DNA of 64,000 nucleotides from Streptomyces monomycini (GCF_022271435.1 NZ_JAFIQY010000007.1:1-64000); one strand, 5' to 3'; shown: positions 7,368-16,549, counted from the first letter of the stretch. Numbers and translations are program-made. Notes: generated from the sequence alone by a model not told the origin.

Positions 7368-9053
7368 GTGGGTGGATATATGTCGGTATCTGAAGTGGAT
7401 TCGAGTCACGCTCAGCATGCGGCGGAAGCGCCGCACTCCGGCCCACCGGGCCCGTTCGAGGTGGTGGACGGCCGGCTGGAGCCCGCCGAGATCCTGGCGG
7501 CGGTGCGTACGGTGATCGCCGGCCAGACCTGGCCCCGGGGGCCGGCTCGGCTGGAGGACGAAGGGCCCGGCCGGTGCACCGTGCGCGTCGAGGACACCGC
7601 CTTGACGATCCGCAGCGCCCCCCTGCCGCACCGGCCACCCGGCACGCTCGACCCCGTTCCGTCGGGACCCGGCGACCGCCGCGTGCTGGTGACGGCGTCC
7701 GGACCGCTGCCTCCCCGTGCGCAGACGGTGTTCGCCGCGCTCGTGGAAGAGCTCGGCCGGCGGGCCCGCTGCTACACCGACGCCGAGATCGCTTCCATCG
7801 TCGACGCGATGCCGCTGCTCAGCCGCTTCGACGCCCCCGAACCGGCCCTCGCCGACTGGGCCCTGGTCTTCCGCGACCACTACGTGGAGAACAGCGTCGG
7901 CTTTCTGCTCGCCATGGAAAGGGCCGGGCTCGACCCCGCGTGGGTCTACGCCCTGTCCAAGGGCGACCGCACCCTGCACCGCGACCGGGTGCACGCGTGG
8001 TTCGTGCATCGCGGCTACGCCAGCGACGTGCTGGACAACTCGGTGATCAACGGTACGGCGGACGAGTCCGCCCGTGCCGAGGCGCTGGCGGTCGACGCCC
8101 GTGTGGAGGACTTCATCCGCCGGGCGCACGCCGTCGGCCGCAGGGTCCTCGTCATCGACGACGGCGGCCTGCTCGCCCAGGGCCGCGGGAGCGACAACGG
8201 CCTCGTCGAGCGGGTGGACGCGGCCATCGAACTCACCGTCAGCGGTCTCAAGCGCATCAGGAACGCCCCGGGCCGGCTCGCCGTCCCGGTACTGAACATG
8301 GCCCGCTCGCGCCTGAAGTCGCACCTGGGCTACAACGAGATCGCCGACTCCTGCATCCGCCGGCTGCGGGCCATCGTCCCCGGCGAGAAGTTCATCGGAC
8401 GGCACGTCCTGCTCCTCGGTTACGGCACGCTCGGCAAGCGCGCGGCGCAGGCGCTGCGCGGGCTCGGCTGCCGCGTCCACATCGTCGACACCGACATCCT
8501 GGCGCTCATCACCGCCGCGGAAGACGGCTTCGAGACGCACCGCACCATCGCCCAGGCGCTCACCCTGCACCGCCCTTTCCTCGTCGTGGGCAGCAGTGGC
8601 GGCACCGCCATCACCGAGCAGGACGTACCGCTGCTGCCCGACGGCACGTTCCTGGCAGGCTTCGCCACCAAGGACTTCAGCGTGCTCAGCGAGGGCCGCT
8701 GCGGTGCCACGGCGACACCCGTCCCGCACGTCGGGGTGCGCCACCACCTGCCGCACGGCGCGACGGTCACCCTGCTCGGCGACGGCCGCTCACTCAACCT
8801 CTTCGAGTACGAGGGCATCGCCAACCGGGGGTACGACGCGTACCGGGCCGGAACCCTGCTCGCGGCGAAGAGACTCTGCCGCGACGCGGATTCCTTCCCC
8901 CCGGGGGTCCACCTCGACGTCGTCGACGAACTCATCGACGAGGCTGGACTCTTCGCCGCGTACTACGACTGCTACCTGCGCGACGGGCAGCCCGGCGGCA
9001 CCCGCCCGTACGGCACCGCCGCCGCGCCCGCGGGGGACGCACATGCCCACTAG
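7368..9053 (+). CDS. S-adenosylhomocysteine-hydrolase-like NAD-binding protein
   Basis: 561 aa from a GTG at 7368 (GAGGAA 13 nt upstream), or from an ATG at 7380. The C-terminal two thirds align in order with adenosylhomocysteinase landmarks: DDGG at 264-267, a TVSGLKRI segment matching the TTTGVxRL region, a conserved Asn/Lys/Ser-rich lead-in (LNMARSRLKSH), and the Rossmann loop LLGYGTLGKRAAQALRGLG (GYGTLG at 351-356) followed by VDTD. The N-terminal 130 residues are not SAHH-like, and catalytic-region residues differ, so this is a divergent paralogue rather than the housekeeping enzyme. It may use tightly bound NAD for transient oxidation of a sugar or cyclitol carbon. It opens a coupled operon whose next gene overlaps its end by 11 nt. 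The substrate is unknown. Confidence 0.8.
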   Translation: MGGYMSVSEVDSSHAQHAAEAPHSGPPGPFEVVDGRLEPAEILAAVRTVIAGQTWPRGPARLEDEGPGRCTVRVEDTALTIRSAPLPHRPPGTLDPVPSGPGDRRVLVTASGPLPPRAQTVFAALVEELGRRARCYTDAEIASIVDAMPLLSRFDAPEPALADWALVFRDHYVENSVGFLLAMERAGLDPAWVYALSKGDRTLHRDRVHAWFVHRGYASDVLDNSVINGTADESARAEALAVDARVEDFIRRAHAVGRRVLVIDDGGLLAQGRGSDNGLVERVDAAIELTVSGLKRIRNAPGRLAVPVLNMARSRLKSHLGYNEIADSCIRRLRAIVPGEKFIGRHVLLLGYGTLGKRAAQALRGLGCRVHIVDTDILALITAAEDGFETHRTIAQALTLHRPFLVVGSSGGTAITEQDVPLLPDGTFLAGFATKDFSVLSEGRCGATATPVPHVGVRHHLPHGATVTLLGDGRSLNLFEYEGIANRGYDAYRAGTLLAAKRLCRDADSFPPGVHLDVVDELIDEAGLFAAYYDCYLRDGQPGGTRPYGTAAAPAGDAHAH

Positions 9054-10158
9054 GACACACGTGTGCGTCATCGGCCACGGTGTCGCGGGCCGGCTGCACC
9101 ACCAACTGCTCACCGGGCTGGGCGTACGCGTCACCGTCGTCGACCCGTTCGCCGCCACGCTGCCGTCCGCCACCCCCGCCGTCACCCGGATCGAGGACGT
9201 ACCGCACGATCCGCCGGTCGACGTCTGGTCGGTGTGCACGCCGACCGCCGCGCACCTGGAGACGGTCGCCGCCGTACTAGAGCGGGACCCACGCGCCCGG
9301 CTGCTGGTGGAGAAGCCGGTCTGCCGTTCCTGGGAGGCTCCCGAGCTGTCCGCCCTGCTCGCCACGTACGACGAGAGCCGTCTGGTGGTGATGAACCAGT
9401 ACGCGCACACCACGGCACTGGGCGTACTCAAAGCCGCCATGAAGGAGTGGGCGCCGGGCCACCCCGTCGACACCGTCCGGATCGCCTTCGCCAAGGACCG
9501 GCGGGCGGACATAGCGGCGGGCCGCTTCGTCGACCGGGACTACGGCGTGTTCGGCTACGAGTGGCTGCACATGCTCGCCCTGTTGGGCGGGATCCTGCCG
9601 CGCCACGTCCAGCACCGCTACCTGACCGCCGACCCCCGCCCGGGGGACCTGCGGGTCGCCCATGACCCGGAACTGACCAGCGTCGCGGCCCACGACCTGT
9701 CCCGCCCGGACGGTGGCCCCACCGTGGAGCTGTACTCGACGATCACCGGGCCCCGGGCGGCACCCGGCTGGACGGTGCCCGCGTGGTGCCCCCGTCCGCT
9801 GCCGGGCCGCGAGAGCCGGCAGCGGCTGGTACAGGTCGGTGCCGGCCCGGTGCGCTTCACCCTCGAACTGGCCCCGGTCAGCCTGCCCGGCGGCACTCCA
9901 CTGCCCCGCAACATGCACCGGCTCACCATGTGGCGGCCCGCAGGCGAGCGCGAGTGGCTCATCCACGACTCCCCCATGGAGAACGCCCTGCGCTGGGCCC
10001 TGTCCGCGCTGTTCGCCCCGGGAGTGCGCCCGGAGGCGGACCTGCGCGGCATCGGCCGTATCAGCCGGCTCGCCGCCCTGGCCCGCAGCCGTGAGCGGCT
10101 GCCCGTCGGCGCGCTCAGCCGCCGTGTCCCGGACCCGACTGTGGAAGTGAAGCCATGA
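9043..10158 (+). CDS. Gfo/Idh/MocA-family oxidoreductase (first copy)
   Basis: 371 aa. The N-terminal Rossmann motif is VCVIGHGVAGRLHHQLL (GxGxxG), with the family EKP motif in LLVEKPVCR and a CTPTAAH segment typical of the NAD(P) half. The C-terminal half is less conserved but has a plausible YGVFGYEWLHML substrate-side helix. The family oxidises or reduces a hydroxyl/keto carbon on sugars, cyclitols or related polyols. It begins inside the end of the SAHH-like gene and its stop overlaps the next start (ATGA at 10155), so it is translated as part of the same unit. The partner substrate is unknown. Pairing with an NAD-dependent SAHH-like protein suggests carbonyl chemistry at more than one position. 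Confidence 0.85.
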   Translation: MPTRTHVCVIGHGVAGRLHHQLLTGLGVRVTVVDPFAATLPSATPAVTRIEDVPHDPPVDVWSVCTPTAAHLETVAAVLERDPRARLLVEKPVCRSWEAPELSALLATYDESRLVVMNQYAHTTALGVLKAAMKEWAPGHPVDTVRIAFAKDRRADIAAGRFVDRDYGVFGYEWLHMLALLGGILPRHVQHRYLTADPRPGDLRVAHDPELTSVAAHDLSRPDGGPTVELYSTITGPRAAPGWTVPAWCPRPLPGRESRQRLVQVGAGPVRFTLELAPVSLPGGTPLPRNMHRLTMWRPAGEREWLIHDSPMENALRWALSALFAPGVRPEADLRGIGRISRLAALARSRERLPVGALSRRVPDPTVEVKP

Positions 10159-11461
10159 GCAGTGTCTGCCTCGTCATCCCCAGCAACCCCTTCGACCAGT
10201 ACTTCATCCAACTGCCCCTGGACGCGGTGACCGCGGCCGGCCAGTTGCGGGCCGCGGGCCACTCCGTCACCATCTGGGACCAGCGCCTCCAGGACGCGCC
10301 GGCCGACGCCGCGTATGACGTACTGGTCGTCTTCACGGCCATCGCGGACCGGGCCCAGTGCTACCCCCTCGACCTGGACCCGGTACGGGCGGCCGTGGAA
10401 CGGGCCGTCGCCCGCTTCCCCGCGGCCCGCACCGTCGCGGTCGGCCCGCACGGCACCCACCTGCCCGGATCGACCCGCGCCGACCTCGCCGTCGATCACA
10501 TAGCCGTCGGCGAGACCGACTCGGCGACCGTCGGCGCGGTCGCCGACGTACTGGCGGGCGTCGAAGAGCCGGTGCTGTGCGACCGCGGCGCCCCCACAAC
10601 CTGCTGGACTCCCCGGACTCCCGCCCGCGGCCCTACCCCAACATCCCCCTCGACGCCTTCGCCTTCCCCGCCTTCGACCTGGTGCCCACCGCCGACTACA
10701 CCGCCGAGGTCATCTCCGGCGGGCTGCCGCTCCCCGGCCCGTGCGGCATGGTCCTGGCCGCCCGCGGCTGCACGTACGGCTGCACCTTCTGCCACCTGCC
10801 GTTCGGCACCCGCATGCGCAACCAGCCGCTGGACCGGGTGCTGGCGGAGATCGGCGCCCAGCAGGCCGCGGGGCTGGAGTTCGTCTTCTTCCTCGACTAT
10901 GTCTTCGGCATCAACCGCACCTTCTACGGCGAGCTGTGCGAGCGACTGCGCGGCCGCGGCCTGGGCTGGGTGGGACAGACCCGGGCGGAGATCGTGCTCA
11001 AGAGCGACGTGTCCCAGTGGGCGCGGGCGGGCTGCCAGGGCATGTGGCTGGGCGCCGAGTCCCCCGCCATCGCCGGTACCGGCGTGCGCAAGCGGGTCAG
11101 CGAGGAGCAGATCAGCCAGGCGGTGATCAAGCTGCGCGACGCCGGCATCGTGCCCTTCGCGTTCGTCCTCATGGGCCTGCCGGACGACGAGGCGTGCGTC
11201 TCGGGCCGGCTGGTCGACTGGGCCGCCGGACTGCCGGCCTGGTTCGGCATCAACCAGCTCTACCTGCGGCCGGGCACCACGCTCTACGACCAGCTCGCAC
11301 CCGCGCACAACGGCGGCCGGACACCGACGACCTGGCGGGAGGTGCAGGAAGTCACCCGGCACTACCGCGCCACCTACCCGGCCGACCTGGACGCCCAGCA
11401 GCAGAGGCTGACCGAGCTGCCGAACTACCTGGGCAACGCCATCGTCCCGGCGGCGGGGTGA
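10155..11461 (+). CDS. B12-binding-domain radical SAM protein, interrupted by a one-base frame break
   Basis: The N-terminal part (10155 to about 10595) reads as a cobalamin-binding-type alpha/beta domain (SSVCLVIPSNPF, LRAAGHSVTIWD). From about 10597 the continuation is in another frame: PHNLLDSPDSRPRPYPNIPL, then the radical SAM Cys motif GCTYGCTFC (CxxxCxxC) and a complete TIM-barrel ending at 11461. A single missing C in the C5 run at 10591-10595 explains the break; adding it gives about 435 aa, a normal length for this class. B12 radical SAM enzymes methylate unactivated carbons or cyclise and rearrange carbon skeletons. The ATGA overlap with the gene before and GTGA overlap with the gene after argue for a functional coupled gene. 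Either the base is a sequencing error or the protein is truncated before its catalytic domain. Confidence 0.8.
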
Positions 11462-12606
11462 GCGCCGTGCTGCGCTTCGGCATCATCGGATGCGGTGTGC
11501 TCGGCTCCTTCCTCGGACGGCTGCTGACCCATGAGCGGGAGGGGCTGCCGGACGCGGCCCGGCTGACGGCGGTGGCCGGCCGCGACCCACAGCGCACCAA
11601 GGACACGGCCGACGCCCTGGGCTGCGACCCGCTGACCGTCACCGACCTGCTCGCCCGTCCGGACATCGATGCCGTGGTCGTGTGCACCCCGAGCGGCACC
11701 CACGCCGAGCTGGGCGTCCGGGCGCTGCGCGCGGGCAAGCACGTACTGGTCGAAAAGCCCATCGACGTCACCCCCGAGGCCGCCGACCGGCTGCTGCGTG
11801 CCGCACGAGAGACCGGCCTGACCCTCGGCGTCGTCTCCCAGCACCGCTTCGACCCCGCCGTCCGCATCGTCAAGTCCGCCGTGGACAACGGCCGCTTCGG
11901 GCGTCTGACCTCGCTCGTCGTCGAACTGCCGTGGTGGCGCGAGCAGGCGTACTACGCCGTCGGCTCCTGGCGCGGCACCCGGGAACTGGACGGCGGCGGC
12001 GCCCTGATCAACCAGGCCGTGCACCTGGTCGACCTGGCCCAGTGGCTGGCCGGGCCGGTCACCGAGGCCACCGCCCACACCGGGCTGCTGGCACACCACG
12101 ACATCGAGGTCGAGGACGTGGCGACCGCGAGCCTGCGGTTCGCCTGCGGCGCGCAGGGCGTGCTGCTGGCCACCACGGCCGCGTACCCGGGACGCACCGC
12201 TCGCCTGGCGGTGCACGGCGACCGCGGCAGCGCGGTGATCGACAACGACGAGCTGGTCTACTTCCACGCGGCCCGGGACGGCGAACACGCCGCGGTCTAC
12301 GGGGCGTTCGACGCGGGCAACCAGGTCGCGGACATCCTTCCACGGCAGCGGACCGAGCTGGTGCGCGACCGGAGCGGGCTGTTGTACCAGCCGCACCGCG
12401 ACCAGATCGCCGACTTCTGCGCCGCCGTGCGCGAAGGCCGTCCACCCCTGGCCGACGGACCCGGCGCCCGCCGGGCGCTGGAAGCGGTGACCGCCGTCTA
12501 CGCCTCGGCCCGCGCCGGCACCGCGGTCCGTACCCGCCATGACGCTCCCACGGATCCTGCCGGCTCCGCCGACAGGCCGGACGCCCCCGAAAGGACAGCA
12601 CCGTGA
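11458..12606 (+). CDS. Gfo/Idh/MocA-family oxidoreductase (second copy)
   Basis: 382 aa from a GTG overlapping the previous stop (GTGA). The dinucleotide-binding motif is FGIIGCGVLGSFLGRLL, followed by DAVVVCTPSGTHAELG and the family EKP motif in HVLVEKPIDVTPEAADRLL, then a GGGALINQAVHLVDLAQWL segment with the His expected in the active site of this family. It is closer to the canonical family than the first copy at 9043, with which it is only distantly similar, so the two probably act on different carbons or in opposite directions. The stop overlaps the methyltransferase start (GTGA at 12603). NAD(H) or NADP(H) dependence is inferred from the fold. Confidence 0.9.
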   Translation: MSAVLRFGIIGCGVLGSFLGRLLTHEREGLPDAARLTAVAGRDPQRTKDTADALGCDPLTVTDLLARPDIDAVVVCTPSGTHAELGVRALRAGKHVLVEKPIDVTPEAADRLLRAARETGLTLGVVSQHRFDPAVRIVKSAVDNGRFGRLTSLVVELPWWREQAYYAVGSWRGTRELDGGGALINQAVHLVDLAQWLAGPVTEATAHTGLLAHHDIEVEDVATASLRFACGAQGVLLATTAAYPGRTARLAVHGDRGSAVIDNDELVYFHAARDGEHAAVYGAFDAGNQVADILPRQRTELVRDRSGLLYQPHRDQIADFCAAVREGRPPLADGPGARRALEAVTAVYASARAGTAVRTRHDAPTDPAGSADRPDAPERTAP

Positions 12607-13532
12607 CCGAGACCGCGCCCGCGCAACTCGTCACCGACGCCGCGCCGCGACCCACCGCGCAGGACCGCAAGGCCGCGCTCGCCGGGCTCTTCGACCGCAG
12701 CGCGCCGACCTACGAGCGGGTCGGCGTCGACCACTTCGCCGAGCTGGGGCGGCGCCTCGTCGGACACGCCGCAGTCCTCCCCGGCGACCGGCTGCTGGAC
12801 GTCGGGTGCGGCACCGGCGCCGTACTCGTCCCGGCCGCCGAAGCGACCGGCTCCACCGGCAGTGCGACCGGCGTCGACCTGTCCTCCGGCATGGTCGCGC
12901 GCTCTCGCGAGGCGCTGCGTGAGGCGGGCCTGACACACGCCCACGCGGTGGTCGCCGACGCCGAGACGATCGACTGGGACGCCGGGGAGCACGCGGTGCC
13001 GCCGCCCGCGAACGGGTCGCTCGACGCCGTGTTCGCCGGCATCTCCCTGTTCTTCTTCCCGCACCCGCACCAGGCCGTGGCCCGCTACCGGGAACTGCTG
13101 TCCCCCGGGGGCCGGCTCGCCATCTCGTGGTGGGGACGGCCGGACCCCCGCTGGGACCCGGTCTTCGCCGCCAGCGCGCCCTACGGACGGGGAGGCTCCT
13201 CGCACGCCTTGCCCGAGGACAGCCCCTTCCGCTCCGTCGACGCGCTGCACACCATGCTGAAGGAGGCCGGTTATGCCTCCGTGGAGACGGACGAGCAGCA
13301 GTACGTGACCCGTTTCCGAGGAGCGCACCAGTGGTGGGACTGGGTGTGGTCCACCGCCGGGCGGATGTTCTGGGAAGGCGTACCGGCCTCGTCGATGGAG
13401 CGCGCCAAGGCGGCGGTCGACGCCGAGCTCGACCGGCTGCGGGCCCCCGACGGCAGCCTGACCAACACCTCGGCGGTGCGCTTCACGATCGCGCGTACGC
13501 AGCCGTCGACGGCCACGGAGACGATGCCGTGA
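12603..13532 (+). CDS. Class I SAM-dependent methyltransferase
   Basis: 309 aa from a GTG coupled to the previous stop. Motif I is LLDVGCGTGAVLVPAAEA, the acidic end of strand 2 is GVDLSSGMV, and motif III is LLSPGGRLAISWW. It resembles UbiE/phosphatidylethanolamine-type small-molecule methyltransferases, with a Trp-rich C-terminal cap (QWWDWVWSTAGRMFW) that could form an aromatic or lipid-like substrate pocket. Whether it is an O-, N- or C-methyltransferase cannot be told from sequence. It sits mid-operon with the SAHH-like protein, the radical SAM protein and a second methyltransferase, so the product probably carries several methyl groups. Its stop overlaps the next start (GTGA at 13529). 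Confidence 0.88.
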   Translation: MTETAPAQLVTDAAPRPTAQDRKAALAGLFDRSAPTYERVGVDHFAELGRRLVGHAAVLPGDRLLDVGCGTGAVLVPAAEATGSTGSATGVDLSSGMVARSREALREAGLTHAHAVVADAETIDWDAGEHAVPPPANGSLDAVFAGISLFFFPHPHQAVARYRELLSPGGRLAISWWGRPDPRWDPVFAASAPYGRGGSSHALPEDSPFRSVDALHTMLKEAGYASVETDEQQYVTRFRGAHQWWDWVWSTAGRMFWEGVPASSMERAKAAVDAELDRLRAPDGSLTNTSAVRFTIARTQPSTATETMP

Positions 13533-15313
13533 CGGGGGTCGGCGAGACGGTACGGGCCGATACCCGGGCAAGCTGTGAGGCGGCACGGGCCGATGCCGGG
13601 GCGGGGAGCCGTGAGGTGGTACCGGCCGATGCCCGGACAGGGATTCATACGGTGGCACAGGCCGATGCCCGGGCGGCCACCGCCCCTGCCCCCTGCCCCC
13701 TCTTCTCCCCGCGCTGGCTCCGGTGCGCCGCCGAACTGACGGGCGCCGGCCCCCTGGACACGTCATCGGCGCCGGCCCTGGGCCTGTGCCTCACCGACGC
13801 CCCGGCCGGCACCGCCGATCGCATCCTCGTCCGGGCCGACCTGTCCGCCGGCCATCTGCGCTTCACCGGCGAGGGCTGGGACGAACGGCCCACCCTGGTA
13901 CTCACCCTGAGCGTCGCGGACGCCGCCGTCCTGTTGTTCGGGGACGGCAGACAGCGGGTGCAGTTGTTCGAACATGGTGGGCTGCGTCTGGAAGGCGTCT
14001 TCCTGTTCGTCTTCTTCTTGGACCGCATGCTCCAACAGGACCGGTCCGGCGTCCTGGCCCGGCTGCGGACCGTGACCGAGGGCCTGGCTCCTGCCGCGGG
14101 CCACGGCCCGGCCGCCGCGCAGGGGACATCCGCGGGAACCGGTCGCCGCCCGTCGTACCCGCCGGAGTCCGAAACCGGCGACGAGGACCCGGACACGGAG
14201 GCGAGAAGGCAGGCTGAACGGCTGCTGCCGCGCACCATGTCCGTACTGCGCGACGAGATCGGCCGCAGTACGCCCGGCGCGCAGTTCGCCATCGCGCACC
14301 ACGACTCGGGCACCAGGCTGTCCGTGGCCCTCGGCGACTGCCGGCCCGGCGTACCGTTCACCCGCGACGCCCTGCCGATCTGGTACTGCTGCTCCAAGCC
14401 GGTCGGCGCCGTGGCTGTCGGCCGGCTGTGGGAGCGGGGCCTGCTCGACCCGATGCGGCCGGTCGCCGCGTACCTGCCGTGGTTCACGGGCGACGGCAGG
14501 GAGACCGTCACCCTGTACCAACTGCTCACCCACACCTCGGCCGTGCCGATGGGGCTCGACCCCCTGCACGGCACCATGGCCGCACCCGTGGCGCTCCGCC
14601 GCGAGCAGCTGCGCGCGATGACGGTGCCCCGCGACGTCCGGCCGGGCACAAAGATCACGTACGGACCGTGGTGGGCGTGGTTCCTGCTCGCCGATGTGGT
14701 CCGGGCGGTCGACGGACGTGCCTACGAGCAGTTCCTCGCCGAGGAGGTCCTGGCGCCCTGCGGCATGCGCGACACCCGGGTCGTCCTCACACCGCGGGAG
14801 TACCGGCGTACGGCGGACCGGCTGCCGCTGATCCATGTCGCCGGGGGCGGCGCCCCCATCCAGCCCACCCACTGGTACGCCACCGAAGCGTCCTGCACCC
14901 GGCCCATCCCCGGACTCAACCTGCGCGGCCCGATGTCGGACCTCGCGCTGTTCTTCGAGGCGCTGATGAACGGCGGCCAGGGCCGGGTGGACCGCGTACT
15001 GCGGCCCCAGACCGTCATGGCGCTCACCGCCCGCCACCGGGTGGGCCTGGTCGACCCCTTCGGCAACGCCGACTGGGGACTGGGCTTTCGCAACGAGTCG
15101 CACCATCTGGGCGACATCTGCACGGCCTTCAGCCGCCACGCCTCGCTGCGCACGTTCGGCCACTACGGACTGTGGACTTCGGCGGCCTTCGCGGATCCTG
15201 ACGCCGGACTCGTCGTGGCGCTGCACCTCAATGGCAAGACGTGGCAGGAGGAGCATCAGCAACGCATGATCGCGATCGGCGACGCCCTCTACGAAGACCT
15301 GGGCCTGGCGTGA
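13529..15313 (+). CDS. SCP2-like plus beta-lactamase-fold protein with Cys in the Ser-nucleophile position
   Basis: 594 aa from a GTG coupled to the methyltransferase stop. Residues 8-50 are a low-complexity tandem repeat around (R/P/Q)AD(A/T). Residues about 60-190 resemble an SCP2 sterol-carrier-like domain (RILVRADLSAGHLRFTGEG ... RLEGVFLFVFFLDRM). Residues about 230-594 are a class C beta-lactamase/esterase fold. The SxxK box reads CCSK (Cys287 to Lys290), so the nucleophile position is Cys. The YxN box is TYG followed by P, and the third box is GHYG. LovD-like acyltransferases and Orf12-like proteins show this fold can act in biosynthesis. Here it could be an acyltransferase, a cysteine hydrolase or a dead scaffold. 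The next gene follows after 82 nt. Confidence 0.8.
   Translation: MTGVGETVRADTRASCEAARADAGAGSREVVPADARTGIHTVAQADARAATAPAPCPLFSPRWLRCAAELTGAGPLDTSSAPALGLCLTDAPAGTADRILVRADLSAGHLRFTGEGWDERPTLVLTLSVADAAVLLFGDGRQRVQLFEHGGLRLEGVFLFVFFLDRMLQQDRSGVLARLRTVTEGLAPAAGHGPAAAQGTSAGTGRRPSYPPESETGDEDPDTEARRQAERLLPRTMSVLRDEIGRSTPGAQFAIAHHDSGTRLSVALGDCRPGVPFTRDALPIWYCCSKPVGAVAVGRLWERGLLDPMRPVAAYLPWFTGDGRETVTLYQLLTHTSAVPMGLDPLHGTMAAPVALRREQLRAMTVPRDVRPGTKITYGPWWAWFLLADVVRAVDGRAYEQFLAEEVLAPCGMRDTRVVLTPREYRRTADRLPLIHVAGGGAPIQPTHWYATEASCTRPIPGLNLRGPMSDLALFFEALMNGGQGRVDRVLRPQTVMALTARHRVGLVDPFGNADWGLGFRNESHHLGDICTAFSRHASLRTFGHYGLWTSAAFADPDAGLVVALHLNGKTWQEEHQQRMIAIGDALYEDLGLA
13550..13690 (+). repeat. Imperfect 33/36-bp tandem repeat inside the beta-lactamase-fold gene
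   Basis: Four units with a core close to CGGGCCGATGCC (encoding RAD, RAD, PAD and QAD with their following residues), whose Asp codons are spaced 11, 12 and 12 codons apart. The period is a multiple of three, so copy-number change would keep the reading frame. Confidence 0.75.
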
Positions 15314-15395
15314 CCCGACCGTTTTCTCTCCTTCCTCCTCCCTCGGCCTTCCGGCCGACGGCCCTCCTTACTCACGACCACGAACGGAGTCCCGC

Positions 15396-16481
15396 ATGAC
15401 CAAGCCCCCGGTGTCCGACTCGCCGCACGCCATCATCGATCTCGCGGTCGCCCTCTGGAAGTCGAAGGTCCTGCTGAGCGCCGTGGAGCTCAACGTCTTC
15501 GCGACCCTGGCCCGGCAGCCGGCGACCGGTGCGGAGCTGTGCGCCCGCCTCGGCATCACCGGCCGCGGCGGCGCCGACTTCCTCGACGCCCTGGTGTCGA
15601 TGGGCCTGCTGGAGCGGCAGGACGGCGTCTACCGCAACTCCCCGATGGCCGACCGTCATCTCGACCCCGGCAAACCGGGCACCGACATCTCGGGGTACCT
15701 GGAGTTCCTCAACGCGGGCTTCCCCTGCTGGGCCGGTCTCACCGAAGCCCTGCGCACCGGCGGACGGCTCGACTTCTCCCGCGCGCTCGCCGTATCCGGC
15801 GGTTCCGGCGAGGCGGCACCGGCCGACCCCGAACCGCTCGCCTCCGACGCCGGCAACGACACCTTCGGTGCCGCGTTCGCCGCCCCGGACCAGGTGACCG
15901 GCTTCCTGCGGGCGATGACCGGATACAGCATGGGCGCCAACCACGCGCTGGCCGAGACGTACGACTGGCGCACGGTCGGCTCCGTGGCGGACGTGGGCTG
16001 TGCCGAGGGCGCTCTGCTGGCCCAGATCCTCACCCGCCACGAGCACGTGGAAGGCATCGGCTTCGACCTGCCCGCGGTCGAAGCGGGGTTCACGGCCCAC
16101 ACCAAGCAGCTGGGCATCGCCGACCGGGCGCGGTTCGAGGGCGGGGACTTCTTCACCGGGCCGCTGCCGACGGCCGACGTCCTCATCATGGGCCACGTCC
16201 TGCACGACTGGGACCTGGACACGAAGAAGATGCTCATCCGCAAGGCGTACGACGCGCTGCCCCAGGGCGGTGCGCTGCTCATCTACGAGTCCCTGATCGA
16301 CGACGACCGCAAAGCCCGTACCACCGGCCTGCTGATCAGCCTCAACGTCTCGCTGGTCTCCGCCGGGGGACTGGGATACACCGGCGCCGACTGCCGGGCG
16401 TGGATGGACGAGGCCGGTTTCCGGAACGCGTCCGTCCGCCACCTCGACGGTCCGGAGTACCTCGTCGTCGGTACCAAGTAG
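15396..16481 (+). CDS. O-methyltransferase, plant-COMT/hydroxyneurosporene type
   Basis: 361 aa, ATG with GGAG 7 nt upstream. An N-terminal winged-helix dimerisation domain (residues about 10-85, with GRGGADFLDALVSMGLLER) precedes the SAM fold (VADVGCAEGALLAQIL, GFDLPAV) and the signature GHVLHDWDLD, in which the His is the usual general base. This family methylates phenolic or enolic hydroxyls of antibiotics such as anthracyclines and mitomycin-type compounds. It is separated from the upstream coupled genes by only 82 nt, so it is probably in the same transcript. A short insertion (residues about 135-160, SGGSGEAAPADPEPLA) is unusual for the family. Confidence 0.9.
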   Translation: MTKPPVSDSPHAIIDLAVALWKSKVLLSAVELNVFATLARQPATGAELCARLGITGRGGADFLDALVSMGLLERQDGVYRNSPMADRHLDPGKPGTDISGYLEFLNAGFPCWAGLTEALRTGGRLDFSRALAVSGGSGEAAPADPEPLASDAGNDTFGAAFAAPDQVTGFLRAMTGYSMGANHALAETYDWRTVGSVADVGCAEGALLAQILTRHEHVEGIGFDLPAVEAGFTAHTKQLGIADRARFEGGDFFTGPLPTADVLIMGHVLHDWDLDTKKMLIRKAYDALPQGGALLIYESLIDDDRKARTTGLLISLNVSLVSAGGLGYTGADCRAWMDEAGFRNASVRHLDGPEYLVVGTK

Positions 16482-16519
16482 CCGGCATCGAAGGAGCGGG
16501 CGTGACGGGAGCGGCAGAC

Positions 16520-16549
16520 GGGTGACGTGGGGGCGGGTGACGTGGGGGC
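16520..16549 (+). repeat. Perfect 15-bp tandem duplication upstream of the P450 gene
   Basis: GGGTGACGTGGGGGC occurs twice head to tail (16520-16534 and 16535-16549), about 120 nt before the P450 start. It contains the core TGACGT. It could be a regulator half-site pair or a simple slippage product. Confidence 0.6.

Noticed and set aside
7368..9053. Housekeeping S-adenosylhomocysteine hydrolase
   Set aside because: It is too long, has a foreign N-terminal region and altered active-site neighbourhoods, and is coupled to biosynthetic genes.
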